From Streptomyces sp. PH10-H1 (lineage in GTDB: Bacteria > Actinomycetota > Actinomycetes > Streptomycetales > Streptomycetaceae), in the NCBI RefSeq assembly GCF_030063355.1, contig NZ_JASISZ010000036.1, positions 1 through 64,000 of the forward strand: a stretch of 64,000 bases of DNA. The letters run 5' to 3'. A program made the translations under genes and the position numbers. The notes beneath the pieces are model-generated. The model ran no database searches. It was not told the origin of the DNA and saw only the letters and a list, made by a program, of their open reading frames with translations. Positions 25,468-32,820 of the stretch are shown one piece after another; positions within the stretch are counted from its first letter, which is position 1; every line of letters begins with the position of its first letter.

Positions 25468-26889
25468 TCACGGAGTGAGGAGCACGCCCACGCCGTTCGG
25501 CACCGGACGTTCCGCCACGCCCGTTGGGTGGTTCCGCACGGTGCTGTGCGTACTGCCCGGGGTCCGGGTGACGAGCGTGGACGAGCCGCCGCCGTCGAGG
25601 TCGACGGCGTGCTCGGCCCCGAGGCCGAGCAGGAGGCGGGCAAGTTCGCCGAGGGTCAGCCCGGCACCGCTCTCGGTCCCGCCGTCCAGGGCGAGCAGGT
25701 ACAGCCGGTGGCCGTCGTCGCCGATACCGGCGGCGGTACGGGTGGCGGCGACGGTCTCGTTGAGGCCGTCGAGCGGGACGCCGTCACGCAGGATCGGATA
25801 TCCGCCCACCGCGAAGGCCAACGGGTCGTCTCCGGTGCCCTGGAGCCGGTGCCGGATGTGGACCCTGTCGCCGGGCCTCAGGTGCCGCAGTGTCTGCGCG
25901 CCGGCCTCGCGTCCGACCAGCACGACCGAGCCGCGTGGAATGGCGCCTTTCCCCGGGGCGGCCGAGACCGCGGTGACGGTGTCGCCGTGCACCGTCACTT
26001 CATACGTGTCGGCGCTGCAGGCGGCGCCGCGGTCGGTATCGGTACCGCAGGTGGCGCGTAAGCGCGAAGCGGGCCCCCACGCGGGGGTGTACGCGCCGAC
26101 ACCGTCCACGGGCAGCGCGTACTCATTCAATCCGTCCAGGGCCGACGCCCCGGCCTTCGTGACGATGACGCCCTGCAGCGTCAGCCGGTCCAGCCGGGCC
26201 ACATGGTCGGCGCCGATGCCCAACACGTCCTCAGCGGTGGTACCCGGCACCAGCGCGGGACCGAACCGCTGGCCGTCCGGGACGGCGGCTTTCAGCTGTC
26301 GTCCGCCGGCGATGGCCGGGCCCACCGCGGAGAAGGTCGGGTCGACACCGGGATGCTGGCTCTCGGAGATGTTGAAGAAGTCGCCATTGACGGCGGCGAC
26401 GGCGCCGCGCGCGTCGGCCAGCCGTGACACCGGTGCCCGCGCGTCGGCCGCACCCGGCCGGAGCAGATCGACCCTTACGTGGTCGTTGTCCAGATCGACC
26501 GTCAGAAGGTGGCCGTGTGCAGTGCCGTGGGAGGCGGGCAGCGAGAACGTCTCATAGACCACACCGGGCGCGAGACGTGTCACGCCCGCGCGCTGCGGAC
26601 GTGACACGTCGGCGACGGCGTTCGCCGGGGACGCGGTGAGGACCAGGGCGCTCCAGGCGGCGGCCACGATCAGCGCCGTACGCACCCGGTGCCGGGGCCC
26701 GGGCCGCCCTCCGGCATGGGAAGGGGGGCGGCGGCTGCGGAGCGGGCCGGACCGGCGGGCGGAAACGCGCGAGGTGGCAAGGGGCAAGAGCCCGAACCCT
26801 TTCTGCCAGTGCAGCGACAACAGCGAGCTTCTCGGGCTCCGACGCGGGTCGGTGCGGCCGGTCTCAGCGATCTCACGTGCTCGGCACAC
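25468..26889 (-). CDS. Secreted phosphodiester glycosidase (NAGPA domain) family protein
   Basis: A large exported protein (up to 473 residues). A hydrophobic signal segment (VRTALIVAAAWSALVLTASP, then ANA) starts about residue 70 of the longest frame. The mature part ends in a NAGPA/phosphodiester glycosidase domain with AAVNGDFFNISES, LLALDGGTESGAGLTLGELA and HAVDLDGGGSSTLVTR, the last two being the family's signature. The family cleaves phosphodiester alpha-N-acetylglucosamine or acts on cell-wall glycans. The start is uncertain: the ATG at 26889 gives a long basic leader, while a TTG about 100 bases downstream with AAAGG is another possibility. Confidence 0.75.
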   Translation of the reverse strand: MCRAREIAETGRTDPRRSPRSSLLSLHWQKGFGLLPLATSRVSARRSGPLRSRRPPSHAGGRPGPRHRVRTALIVAAAWSALVLTASPANAVADVSRPQRAGVTRLAPGVVYETFSLPASHGTAHGHLLTVDLDNDHVRVDLLRPGAADARAPVSRLADARGAVAAVNGDFFNISESQHPGVDPTFSAVGPAIAGGRQLKAAVPDGQRFGPALVPGTTAEDVLGIGADHVARLDRLTLQGVIVTKAGASALDGLNEYALPVDGVGAYTPAWGPASRLRATCGTDTDRGAACSADTYEVTVHGDTVTAVSAAPGKGAIPRGSVVLVGREAGAQTLRHLRPGDRVHIRHRLQGTGDDPLAFAVGGYPILRDGVPLDGLNETVAATRTAAGIGDDGHRLYLLALDGGTESGAGLTLGELARLLLGLGAEHAVDLDGGGSSTLVTRTPGSTHSTVRNHPTGVAERPVPNGVGVLLTP

Positions 26890-27154
26890 TCAGCGCGCTC
26901 AGGGTGTCTAACGCGCCGAACAGGCTTCGGGCACTTCATGTACTTCGCCTGGCTCAAAGGCCCCTACAGGCGGCCGATACCGCGGGCGGCGCGCCGCACC
27001 GTCGCGCGCGGGAAGGCCACCGGAACCTGCGCAGCCCGTACACCACTGGGCAGCTCACCGACTGTCTGGGCGCGACCGACTGGGCACTCACCGGCGAGCA
27101 CCGCGCACAACGGTTCCGCCCCGTCCGCCCTCCGTCTCCCACATGCGGATACGA
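26890..27154. other. Non-coding spacer
   Basis: With the terminator that follows, this makes about 310 bases without a supported gene. Plus-strand reading frames here are Pro/Arg/Thr-rich and match nothing I recognise. It holds the upstream region of the glycosidase gene. Confidence 0.5.
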
Positions 27155-27186
27155 CAGTGCCCCGGGATCGCGCTCCCGGGGCACTG
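27155..27186 (-). terminator. Hairpin terminator of the flotillin operon
   Basis: A perfect 13-bp stem (27155-27167 with 27174-27186) and 6-base loop begins 15 bases after the flotillin stop codon on the minus strand. Confidence 0.75.
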
Positions 27187-27201
27187 CGTCGGGACGGACC
27201 G

Positions 27202-28419
27202 CTAGTCGATCTTGATCGGACCGTCGGCCGGCTTGTCCGGGCCGTCCTTCTTCGACGGGTTCTCCGACGGGTTCTCCGACGGCTTCAGGTACCCCTGCAG
27301 CGCGACCAGCCCGTTGTCCTTGCCCGGGCGCTGCTCGGTGGAGCCACTCAGGTTCTTCCGGACGGAGTCCAGGATCGTCAGGCCCTGGCCGACCAGGCCC
27401 GCCGCGATCTCGCTGAGGCCCTCGGCGCCGTTGAGCACGTTGACATTGGCACCGGCGAGGCCGGTGGCGGCCTCCTTGACGATCAGCGGCAGTTGATCGA
27501 TCAGCATCCGGTCGAGTGCCACCCGGTCGTACGACGCCGCGGCCTCGGCCTGGATCTTCATCCGTTCCGCTTCGGCTACCGCCAGCACCCTGATCCGTTC
27601 GGCCTCGGCCTCGGCGGGCTTCACGATCTCGGCCCGCAGCTGCTGCTGGCGGAGCTCGGCCGCACGTTCGGCCAGTTCGGTCTGCGCGATGAGCACCTCT
27701 TGCGTCGCGTGCGCCTGCGCCAGCGGTCCGGCCTGCGCGGCCTTCGCCTGCGCGCGCTCCACCTCGGCCGAATACTCGGCCCGCACCACGGCGGTCTGCC
27801 GCGCGTATTCGGCCTGGTTCCGTGCGGCAAACTGCTCCGCCTCGACCGAGGCCTGGGTGGCCCGGGCCTGGGCGATCTGGGCCATCTGCTGGATGGACGC
27901 CTTGTGCGGTGCCGACATCGCGTCGATGTATCCGGTGTTGCCGTCGTCGATCGACTGGATCTGCAGCGAATCCACGGTCAGACCGATTTTCGCCATCTCG
28001 GTCTTGGAGGTCTCCAGGACTGCGGTGGCGAGCTTCTGCCGTTCGGTGATGATCTCCTCGACCGTCATCGAGCCGATGATGGAGCGCAGATGCCCGGCGA
28101 AGATCCGGCCGGTGAGCACCGACATCTGGTCCTGGTCGGAGAGGAACCGCTGACCGGCGTTGACGATGCTCTCGGTGTCGTTGCCCACCTTGAAGGCGAT
28201 CACGGCGCGGACCGTCAGCGCGATGGCCTGCCTGGTCACGCAGGTCTCGGAGACCTCGGCCTCGCACATCGCCAGCGTGAGAAAGCGGGTCTTGCGGAAG
28301 ACCGGGAGTACGAATTTGCCGTGGCCGGTCACGACACGGAACGGCGCACCTTCGAGTCCCCGCCTGCCGCCCGAAATCAGCATCGCCTCATCAGGGGCTG
28401 GAACGCGATAACCGAACAT
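27202..28419 (-). CDS. Flotillin-like SPFH domain protein
   Basis: A 405-residue SPFH/flotillin family protein starting at the ATG at 28419, with a strong AAGGAG 8 bases upstream. The SPFH domain (about residues 20-190) includes EAEVSETCVTRQAIALTVRA, GHLRSIIGSMTVEEIITERQ and LQIQSIDDGNTGYIDAMSAP. A long Ala/Glu/Gln-rich coiled coil (about 195-310; repeated EAERI/EAERM) and a flotillin C-terminal region follow. The tail is a short Pro/Ser/Glu repeat (PSENPSENPSK). No N-terminal hydrophobic hairpin is obvious. Flotillins organise membrane microdomains. The preceding OB-fold gene is 10 bases upstream, recalling the NfeD-FloT operons of Bacillus. Confidence 0.9.
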   Translation of the reverse strand: MFGYRVPAPDEAMLISGGRRGLEGAPFRVVTGHGKFVLPVFRKTRFLTLAMCEAEVSETCVTRQAIALTVRAVIAFKVGNDTESIVNAGQRFLSDQDQMSVLTGRIFAGHLRSIIGSMTVEEIITERQKLATAVLETSKTEMAKIGLTVDSLQIQSIDDGNTGYIDAMSAPHKASIQQMAQIAQARATQASVEAEQFAARNQAEYARQTAVVRAEYSAEVERAQAKAAQAGPLAQAHATQEVLIAQTELAERAAELRQQQLRAEIVKPAEAEAERIRVLAVAEAERMKIQAEAAASYDRVALDRMLIDQLPLIVKEAATGLAGANVNVLNGAEGLSEIAAGLVGQGLTILDSVRKNLSGSTEQRPGKDNGLVALQGYLKPSENPSENPSKKDGPDKPADGPIKID

Positions 28420-28429
28420 TTTCGTCTCC

Positions 28430-28678
28430 TTAACGGGCGTCGCCGACGCCACCCAACGCATCAAGGGGATCTTCCCACTTGATGACGCCAACCTGCCGAG
28501 TGCCACGGGATTCGATCACGAGCACCGTCGTCCCCCTCGGCAAGGGCTCCTCGGACCACGCGAGAAAGGTCTCGGTTCCGCCTCTGATGCGCACCAGGAT
28601 CTCGCCGGGTCCGGCAGATCCACGAGTGCCGATCAGAAGTTCCCCCGTGCAGCCGATAACGGCCTCGTCCTGCGCCAT
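28430..28678 (-). CDS. Small OB-fold protein, NfeD-like partner of flotillin
   Basis: An 82-residue protein (MAQDEAVIGCTGELLIGTRG, ILVRIRGGTETFLAWSEEPL, GTTVLVIESRGTRQVGVIKW). The strand pattern, glycine positions and G-T/A-V-L-V-I/V-x-x-V core are those of the soluble OB domain of NfeD proteins, without the membrane helices. It lies 10 bases ahead of the flotillin gene on the same strand, the classic NfeD-flotillin pairing. The ATG at 28678 with GAGGGGG upstream is preferred. Assignment rests on pattern and context. Confidence 0.65.
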   Translation of the reverse strand: MAQDEAVIGCTGELLIGTRGSAGPGEILVRIRGGTETFLAWSEEPLPRGTTVLVIESRGTRQVGVIKWEDPLDALGGVGDAR

Positions 28679-28701
28679 TTCCGACTGCCCCCTCATCATT
28701 G

Positions 28702-28720
28702 TGGTCCTGGATTATGACCA
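28702..28720 (-). promoter_or_regulatory. Possible promoter/operator of the flotillin operon
   Basis: TGGTC and GACCA (28702-28706 and 28716-28720) are inverted around 9 bases. On the minus strand CATAAT (28716-28711) is a good -10 about 33 bases before the start codon. The inverted repeat would cover the -10 and start site. Confidence 0.35.
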
Positions 28721-28899
28721 TAGCCCCACCACTTACCGGCGGCCTATCCGCGGGCGCCCGGTGGGTCGCCGGCAGTGCCGGCATCGCCGGTCGCCGGCGG
28801 GCGGCGGCGCCCCCGGCGGGGGACTACATGCGGCTGGTGCGTGCCGAGGTCCGCACCAGCCGCACCCGGCACGCTGGACGAACGCCGGTGTCCGGACGG

Positions 28900-29646
28900 T
28901 TAGTTGACGGGGGGAGCGAATTCGTAGACGAGCTGGGCCGGTCCTGGCGGCAACTGGAGGTCCGTGACTTCCAGGAGGCGGCCGTGCTGGTCGGCGATGG
29001 TCCGGCGGATGGTCAGCTTCGCCTGGTCCGGCGTGGCCGGCCGTGGGCCGAACGGCGGGGCCAGGGCGATGATGTCGCGCCGGTGGGGGCGCAGATCGGC
29101 GTCGATCATCCACTGGTAGAGGCCACGGAGGTTGCCGCGGTGGGGCTCGGACGAGGAGCGGCGGTGCTCGGCCAACTGGGGAATCTCGGCGATCGCGACC
29201 GGGGAGAAGTAGGACGTGGCGTCCGCCAGCTGGGCGCCGGGCGCGTGCTCGACCCGTTGGTGGACCAAGGTGGTGGTGCCGGGACTGAGGCCGAGCAGGC
29301 AGGCGATGTCGACGGGCGCGGGCGCGTTCCGGAGCACCCCGCAGTCGTCGTCGAGTCCTTGCGGGGTGACGGCCGCCTCGCGGATCAGCCGGACCGGTAT
29401 CCCGGGCGTGACGGCTGCGGCGCGGGTGCCTCTGCGGCCGGTGGTGACCATGCCGCGGTCACGCAGGAGTTGCAGGGCCTGGCGCACGGTCTGCCGGTTG
29501 ACGCCGAAGCGCTCGGCGAGAAGCCGCTCGGCGGGCAGCCGGTCGCCCGGTGCGATACGGCCCTTGTCGAGATCTGCCTGGATGCGGGCGGCGATCTGCT
29601 GATAGAGCGGGCGTACGGGCGGGGCGGGACGGGAGGGTTGGGGCAC
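28900..29646 (-). CDS. GntR family (HutC subfamily) transcriptional regulator
   Basis: A 248-residue HutC-type regulator: winged HTH (LYQQIAARIQADLDKGRIAP, LPAERLLAERFGVNRQTVRQ, ALQLLRDRGMVTTGRRGTR) then a UTRA domain (VDIACLLGLSPGTTTLVHQR, ADATSYFSPVAIAEIPQL, LTIRRTIADQHGRLLEVTDL). It is typical of the many Streptomyces GntR proteins tied to conjugation or sugar genes. The GTG at 29646 with AAAGGG 10 bases upstream is used. A HutC-type operator (GTCTATAC, 29723-29730) lies about 80 bases upstream, so autoregulation is likely. Effector unknown. Confidence 0.9.
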   Translation of the reverse strand: MPQPSRPAPPVRPLYQQIAARIQADLDKGRIAPGDRLPAERLLAERFGVNRQTVRQALQLLRDRGMVTTGRRGTRAAAVTPGIPVRLIREAAVTPQGLDDDCGVLRNAPAPVDIACLLGLSPGTTTLVHQRVEHAPGAQLADATSYFSPVAIAEIPQLAEHRRSSSEPHRGNLRGLYQWMIDADLRPHRRDIIALAPPFGPRPATPDQAKLTIRRTIADQHGRLLEVTDLQLPPGPAQLVYEFAPPVN

Positions 29647-29722
29647 GGTGGGTGATCCCTTTCCGTGAGGAGTGACGCATGGTGATCGCACATGAGTGAT
29701 CCGTTTCCCATACCTATCATTG

Positions 29723-29730
29723 GTCTATAC
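29723..29730. promoter_or_regulatory. HutC-type GntR operator
   Basis: GTCTATAC matches the HutC-subfamily consensus GTMTAKAC exactly; the wider context TGGTCTATACCTG extends the symmetry. A second inverted element, CGCCA-N5-TGGCG (29756-29770), lies upstream. Both are in the promoter region of the adjacent GntR gene. Confidence 0.55.
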
Positions 29731-29846
29731 CTGTCGCGAGGGTTACTCGCCAGTACGCCATATATTGGCGCGAACTCGCAGTTACCGGGCCCGATCCGGC
29801 AAGGACCGTGAAACTCCGTCAACTCGCGGGCCGTCACCGGACCCCG

Positions 29847-30359
29847 TCATTGGACCCGCTGCTCCCGCTCGTCGTCCTCGTCGTCCTCCTCGTCGGGCAG
29901 CTTCACATCGCCGACCGCGACATTGACCTCGACGACCTCAAGACCGGTCATCCGCTCCACCGCCGCGATCACGTTCTCCCGCACCGCGCGCGCCACATCG
30001 ACGATGGACACCCCGTACTCGACGACGATGTCCAGGTCGAGTGCGGTCTGCACCTCCCCGACCTCCGCCTTCACACCCCGGGCGACGGATTGGCCGCCGC
30101 CGGGCACCCGGTCGCGCACGGCGCCGAAGGTGCGGGCGAATCCGGTGCCCATGGCGTGCACGCCCAGCACATCACGGGCGGCGAGTCCGGCGATCTTCTC
30201 CACCACGCCGTCGGCGATGGTGGTACGGCCACGGGTCGCGGGATCACCCAGCGGCGCCCGCTTGCCGGCCGGCTTCGCGCCCTTGTCCAGGGTCCTGCCT
30301 TCGCTCCCGGGATTCGAACGGTCGGGCCCGGGGCTGTTCCGATCTGCGGCGTCACTCAT
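29847..30359 (-). CDS. Asp23/Gls24 family envelope stress protein
   Basis: A 170-residue Asp23/Gls24 protein. After a Pro/Gly/Lys-rich N-terminal tail of about 45 residues comes the domain: GRTTIADGVVEKIAGLAARD, VLGVHAMG, then VSIVDVARAVRENVIAAVER and VVEVNVAVGDVKLP. A very acidic tail (EEDDEDDEREQ) closes it. Such proteins associate with the membrane through Asp23-anchoring partners and respond to envelope stress. Gene neighbours do not include the usual amaP partner. The start is the ATG at 30359. Confidence 0.85.
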   Translation of the reverse strand: MSDAADRNSPGPDRSNPGSEGRTLDKGAKPAGKRAPLGDPATRGRTTIADGVVEKIAGLAARDVLGVHAMGTGFARTFGAVRDRVPGGGQSVARGVKAEVGEVQTALDLDIVVEYGVSIVDVARAVRENVIAAVERMTGLEVVEVNVAVGDVKLPDEEDDEDDEREQRVQ

Positions 30360-30425
30360 GATGGGTCGTCCCTTCGTCTGGGCTCCGGGCACCATGGACT
30401 CCGGTACCGACCGAAGAGGAGCCGG

Positions 30426-30878
30426 ATGATGACACAGGTGATGGTGCGCATCGTGGGCCGGGACTTGCCCGGAGCCGACTGCGGTGACCATCAGGACGTC
30501 CATGTGGGAATGCAGCGGGGGACGGTGCAGGACGCCGTGGTCTCCGCGGACGCCGGCGAGGTGGTCTTCGAGGCCCCCGTCACCCTCGTCACCGCTCCGG
30601 ACGGCACGGCCGACTTTCGCGGGCCGCACGTGCAGGGCCGCCGTGGCGGCCGGTTCCTCTACCTCACATGGGGAGAGCAGCCGCCCGGCGGAGCGTTCAC
30701 GATGTTCCGCCGGGCCAAACTTCACCTGGCCGACATTCCCGCCACCGACCTGACGGCCGCGCGCGACGGAGGCGGCTGTCTCCAAGGAGCCCTGGGACTG
30801 ACCGACGCCTCAGGGCTTCCGCTGTGCGCCTCCGTTCACCCGCCCCAGGTGGCCTGGAGCGTTGTTCCTGTCCGCTGA
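30426..30878 (+). CDS. DUF5990 family protein
   Basis: A 150-residue DUF5990 protein. Family landmarks are VRIVGRDLPGADCGDHQDVH, VGMQRG, TADFRGPHVQGRRGGRFLYL, MFRRAKLHLADIPA and LGLTDASGLPLCASVHPP. Biochemical function unknown; the all-beta pattern suggests a compact cytoplasmic domain. The ATG at 30426 follows GAGGAG. Divergent from Asp23. Confidence 0.8.
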   Translation: MMTQVMVRIVGRDLPGADCGDHQDVHVGMQRGTVQDAVVSADAGEVVFEAPVTLVTAPDGTADFRGPHVQGRRGGRFLYLTWGEQPPGGAFTMFRRAKLHLADIPATDLTAARDGGGCLQGALGLTDASGLPLCASVHPPQVAWSVVPVR

Positions 30879-30950
30879 CTCGTAGGGGGCCGCGGATCGG
30901 TCGTCGTCCTGGACGGCGTCCTGGGCGGCGTCATCGTCGGCGTCAGCCGG

Positions 30951-31142
30951 TTACTTGCCGGCCTCGTCCGTGGGCGGGCGGTCGCCGAGCTGCTCGTTCA
31001 GCTTCTCCTGGGCCATGTCGGCCTGGCCGCTGTACTTGTTGTCAGTCTTCTGGTCGACGAAGTCGCCGGCCTTCTCGACTCCCTGTTTGGTCTGGTCCTC
31101 GTGACCCTTGAGCATGCCTTTGAGCTTGTCGAACATGGACAT
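30951..31142 (-). CDS. MT0933-like antitoxin family small protein
   Basis: A 63-residue protein, MSMFDKLKGMLKGHEDQTKQ followed by GVEKAGDFVDQKTDNKYSGQ and ending in DEAGK. This is the MT0933 (Rv0909)-like antitoxin/CsbD-like pattern: amphipathic lysine-rich helix, then KAGDxxDxKTxxKYxxQxD. AAGGAGG lies 6 bases before the ATG at 31142. No toxin gene is adjacent (the mycobacterial partner is a SRPBCC protein), so it is probably a stand-alone stress-related protein here. Confidence 0.8.
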   Translation of the reverse strand: MSMFDKLKGMLKGHEDQTKQGVEKAGDFVDQKTDNKYSGQADMAQEKLNEQLGDRPPTDEAGK

Positions 31143-31291
31143 GTCGGACCTCCTTGCGTGGTGGACAACACCTTCAGCATCCACGCAGTCGCCCGGGTCC
31201 GCATTCCGGGCCTTCCGGGCGGGCTCGGCCGGGAGCTCAGGCCGACCGCCCATGCGGCCAGCCCCACCACGGCCAGCAGGATGTGGCCGGC

Positions 31292-31597
31292 GGCCAGCAG
31301 CCGCCATGCCGTCGGCGTGGAGGCCACCGGGCCGAACACCTCGCGCTGGTCCCGCAGAACGGCCAGATCCGCGATCGCCTCGCCGCCGTCGGCGAGCATC
31401 ACTGCGAGATCGGTGGCGATCCGGCCTGGGTCATGGCCGGTCCCGGGCGGCCGAAGCGGCCGGAGCACGGTGGAATACGCCGCCGTCAGCCCGGTCGCTT
31501 CGGCGAGGTCCGCCAGCAACCGTGCTCCGGCGTGCCCGACCACCCCCGACCCGTCAGCGGACACCACAAGCCGGGGCCGCGAACCGAAATCCTTCAC
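31292..31597 (-). pseudogene. IS1380 transposase, N-terminal fragment
   Basis: About 102 residues (MKDFGSRPRLVVSADGSGVV, GHAGARLLADLAEATGLTAA, DPGRIATDLAVMLADGGEAI, DLAVLRDQREVFGPVASTPT) match the N-terminus of IS1380 DDE transposases. Similarity ends at WRLLA near 31292. The frame then runs into an unrelated hydrophobic stretch (GHILLAVVGLAAWAVGL) and the leader of the antitoxin-like gene. A normal transposase has about 460 residues, so this cannot be active. Confidence 0.8.
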
Positions 31598-31671
31598 GCA
31601 GAAAGTGCCTTCCCCTGGCGACGACAGAACCCCTAGACAAGGTCCATCGTCCCAGCTCAGGAAGGCACTTT
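31292..31671 (-). mobile_element. IS1380-family insertion sequence remnant
   Basis: It consists of the 5' part of an IS1380-type transposase gene plus its upstream region. An 11-bp perfect inverted repeat (AAAGTGCCTTC at 31602-31612, complement at 31661-31671) precedes the transposase. The rest of the element, about 1.1 kb, including the catalytic core and the other end, is absent. Confidence 0.65.
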
Positions 31672-31926
31672 TGCGTTTCTACCCAACCCTCAGCCGCACC
31701 CCAACCGAAACGGCGAGGTTAGTCCGAAAGGATGAACGGGAGCGGTCTCGCCCGGGCAGCGGAGCGGCACTGCGCCAGCGGTTGGCGTCGGCGCTGGCAT
31801 TGGCGGCAGCAACGGCAGTCCGAGATGGGCGCGCTGGGCGGCGGCCCGTTCCTCGTAGGGCTACCGGATGGTGCGGTGAGCCACCGTCCACAGGCCGCCC
31901 CCGGCCCCATGGTGCAGACTCGTTCC

Positions 31927-32691
31927 GTGAGGAAGATCATTGTGATCGGTATCGGAGCGGGCGACCCGGACCATCTGACCCTGCAGGCGGTCAAGGCCCT
32001 CAACCAGGTCGACGTGTTCTTCATCCTGGACAAGGGTGAGGAGAAGTCCGACCTCGTCCAACTGCGCCACGACATCATCGAACAGCATGTGACGCGCCCG
32101 CACCGGCTCGTGTCGGCCCAGGACCCGCCCCGGGACCGCACGGCGCCGGATCCGGCCTACGCGTCCGCGGTCGGGGACTGGCGCCATCATCGTGGTGACA
32201 TCTACGAGCACTTCATCGGCACGGACCTCGCGGACGGAGAATGCGGTGCCTTCCTGGTGTGGGGCGATCCCGCCCTGTACGACAGCACCCTCGGCATCCT
32301 GGAGGACGTTCGCGACCGCGGGACGGTGGCGTTCGACTACGAGGTGGTCCCCGGCATCAGCAGCGTCTCGGCGCTGGCCGCCAAGCACCGGACCGGACTG
32401 AACCGGCTCGCGCGGCCCGTGCAGATCACCACCGGCAGACAGCTGGCCGAAGGCTTCCCCGAAGGAACCGACGACGTCGTGGTCATGCTGGACGCACACC
32501 AGGCATTCGCCGGCATCGAGGACGAGGACGTCAGCATCTTCTGGGGCGCGTACCTGGGAACACCGGACGAGCTCCTCGTCGCGGGACGACTGGCCGACGT
32601 CGCGGGCCGGATCCAGACGCTGCGTGCCGAGGCCCGCGCGCGCAAGGGATGGATCATGGACACGTATCTGCTGCGCCGTGACCGCGACTGA
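31927..32691 (+). CDS. cobF: Precorrin-6A synthase (deacetylating)
   Basis: A 254-residue SAM-dependent methylase of the uroporphyrin/corrin (tetrapyrrole methylase) fold. CobF methylates C1 of precorrin-5 with loss of acetate in aerobic cobalamin synthesis. The N-terminal KIIVIGIGAGDPDHLTLQAV (GxGxGDPxxLT), GAFLVWGDPALYDSTLGILE, EVVPGISSVSALAAKHRTGL and IFWGAYLGTPDELLVAGRL are diagnostic, and the length is right. The start is the GTG at 31927. No other cobalamin gene is in the window, so it is separated from the rest of the pathway, as often happens in Streptomyces. Confidence 0.9.
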   Translation: MRKIIVIGIGAGDPDHLTLQAVKALNQVDVFFILDKGEEKSDLVQLRHDIIEQHVTRPHRLVSAQDPPRDRTAPDPAYASAVGDWRHHRGDIYEHFIGTDLADGECGAFLVWGDPALYDSTLGILEDVRDRGTVAFDYEVVPGISSVSALAAKHRTGLNRLARPVQITTGRQLAEGFPEGTDDVVVMLDAHQAFAGIEDEDVSIFWGAYLGTPDELLVAGRLADVAGRIQTLRAEARARKGWIMDTYLLRRDRD

Positions 32692-32740
32692 GCCGACGGC
32701 TGTGTGACGGGCACACGGGAACAGGGTGTGTTCGCTCCGG

Positions 32741-32820
32741 CTGGACCCCGCGACACTGGACCCCGCGACACTGGACCCCGCGACACTGGACCCCGCGACA
32801 TCGGACCCCGCGACATCGGA
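32741..32820. repeat. 15-bp tandem repeat array
   Basis: Five full copies of CTGGACCCCGCGACA (the last with TCG for CTG) run 32741-32815, plus a partial copy to 32820. The array abuts the modBC stop codon (32821-32823) and lies 50 bases after cobF. Read on the minus strand in the modC frame, the units would encode SDVAG/SSVAG beyond the stop. Confidence 0.9.

Noticed and set aside
31676-31926. Possible cobalamin riboswitch upstream of cobF
   Set aside because: I could not find a recognisable B12 box or supporting stems in the leader.
32741-32820. CRISPR array
   Set aside because: The units are 15 bases with no spacers; this is a simple tandem repeat.
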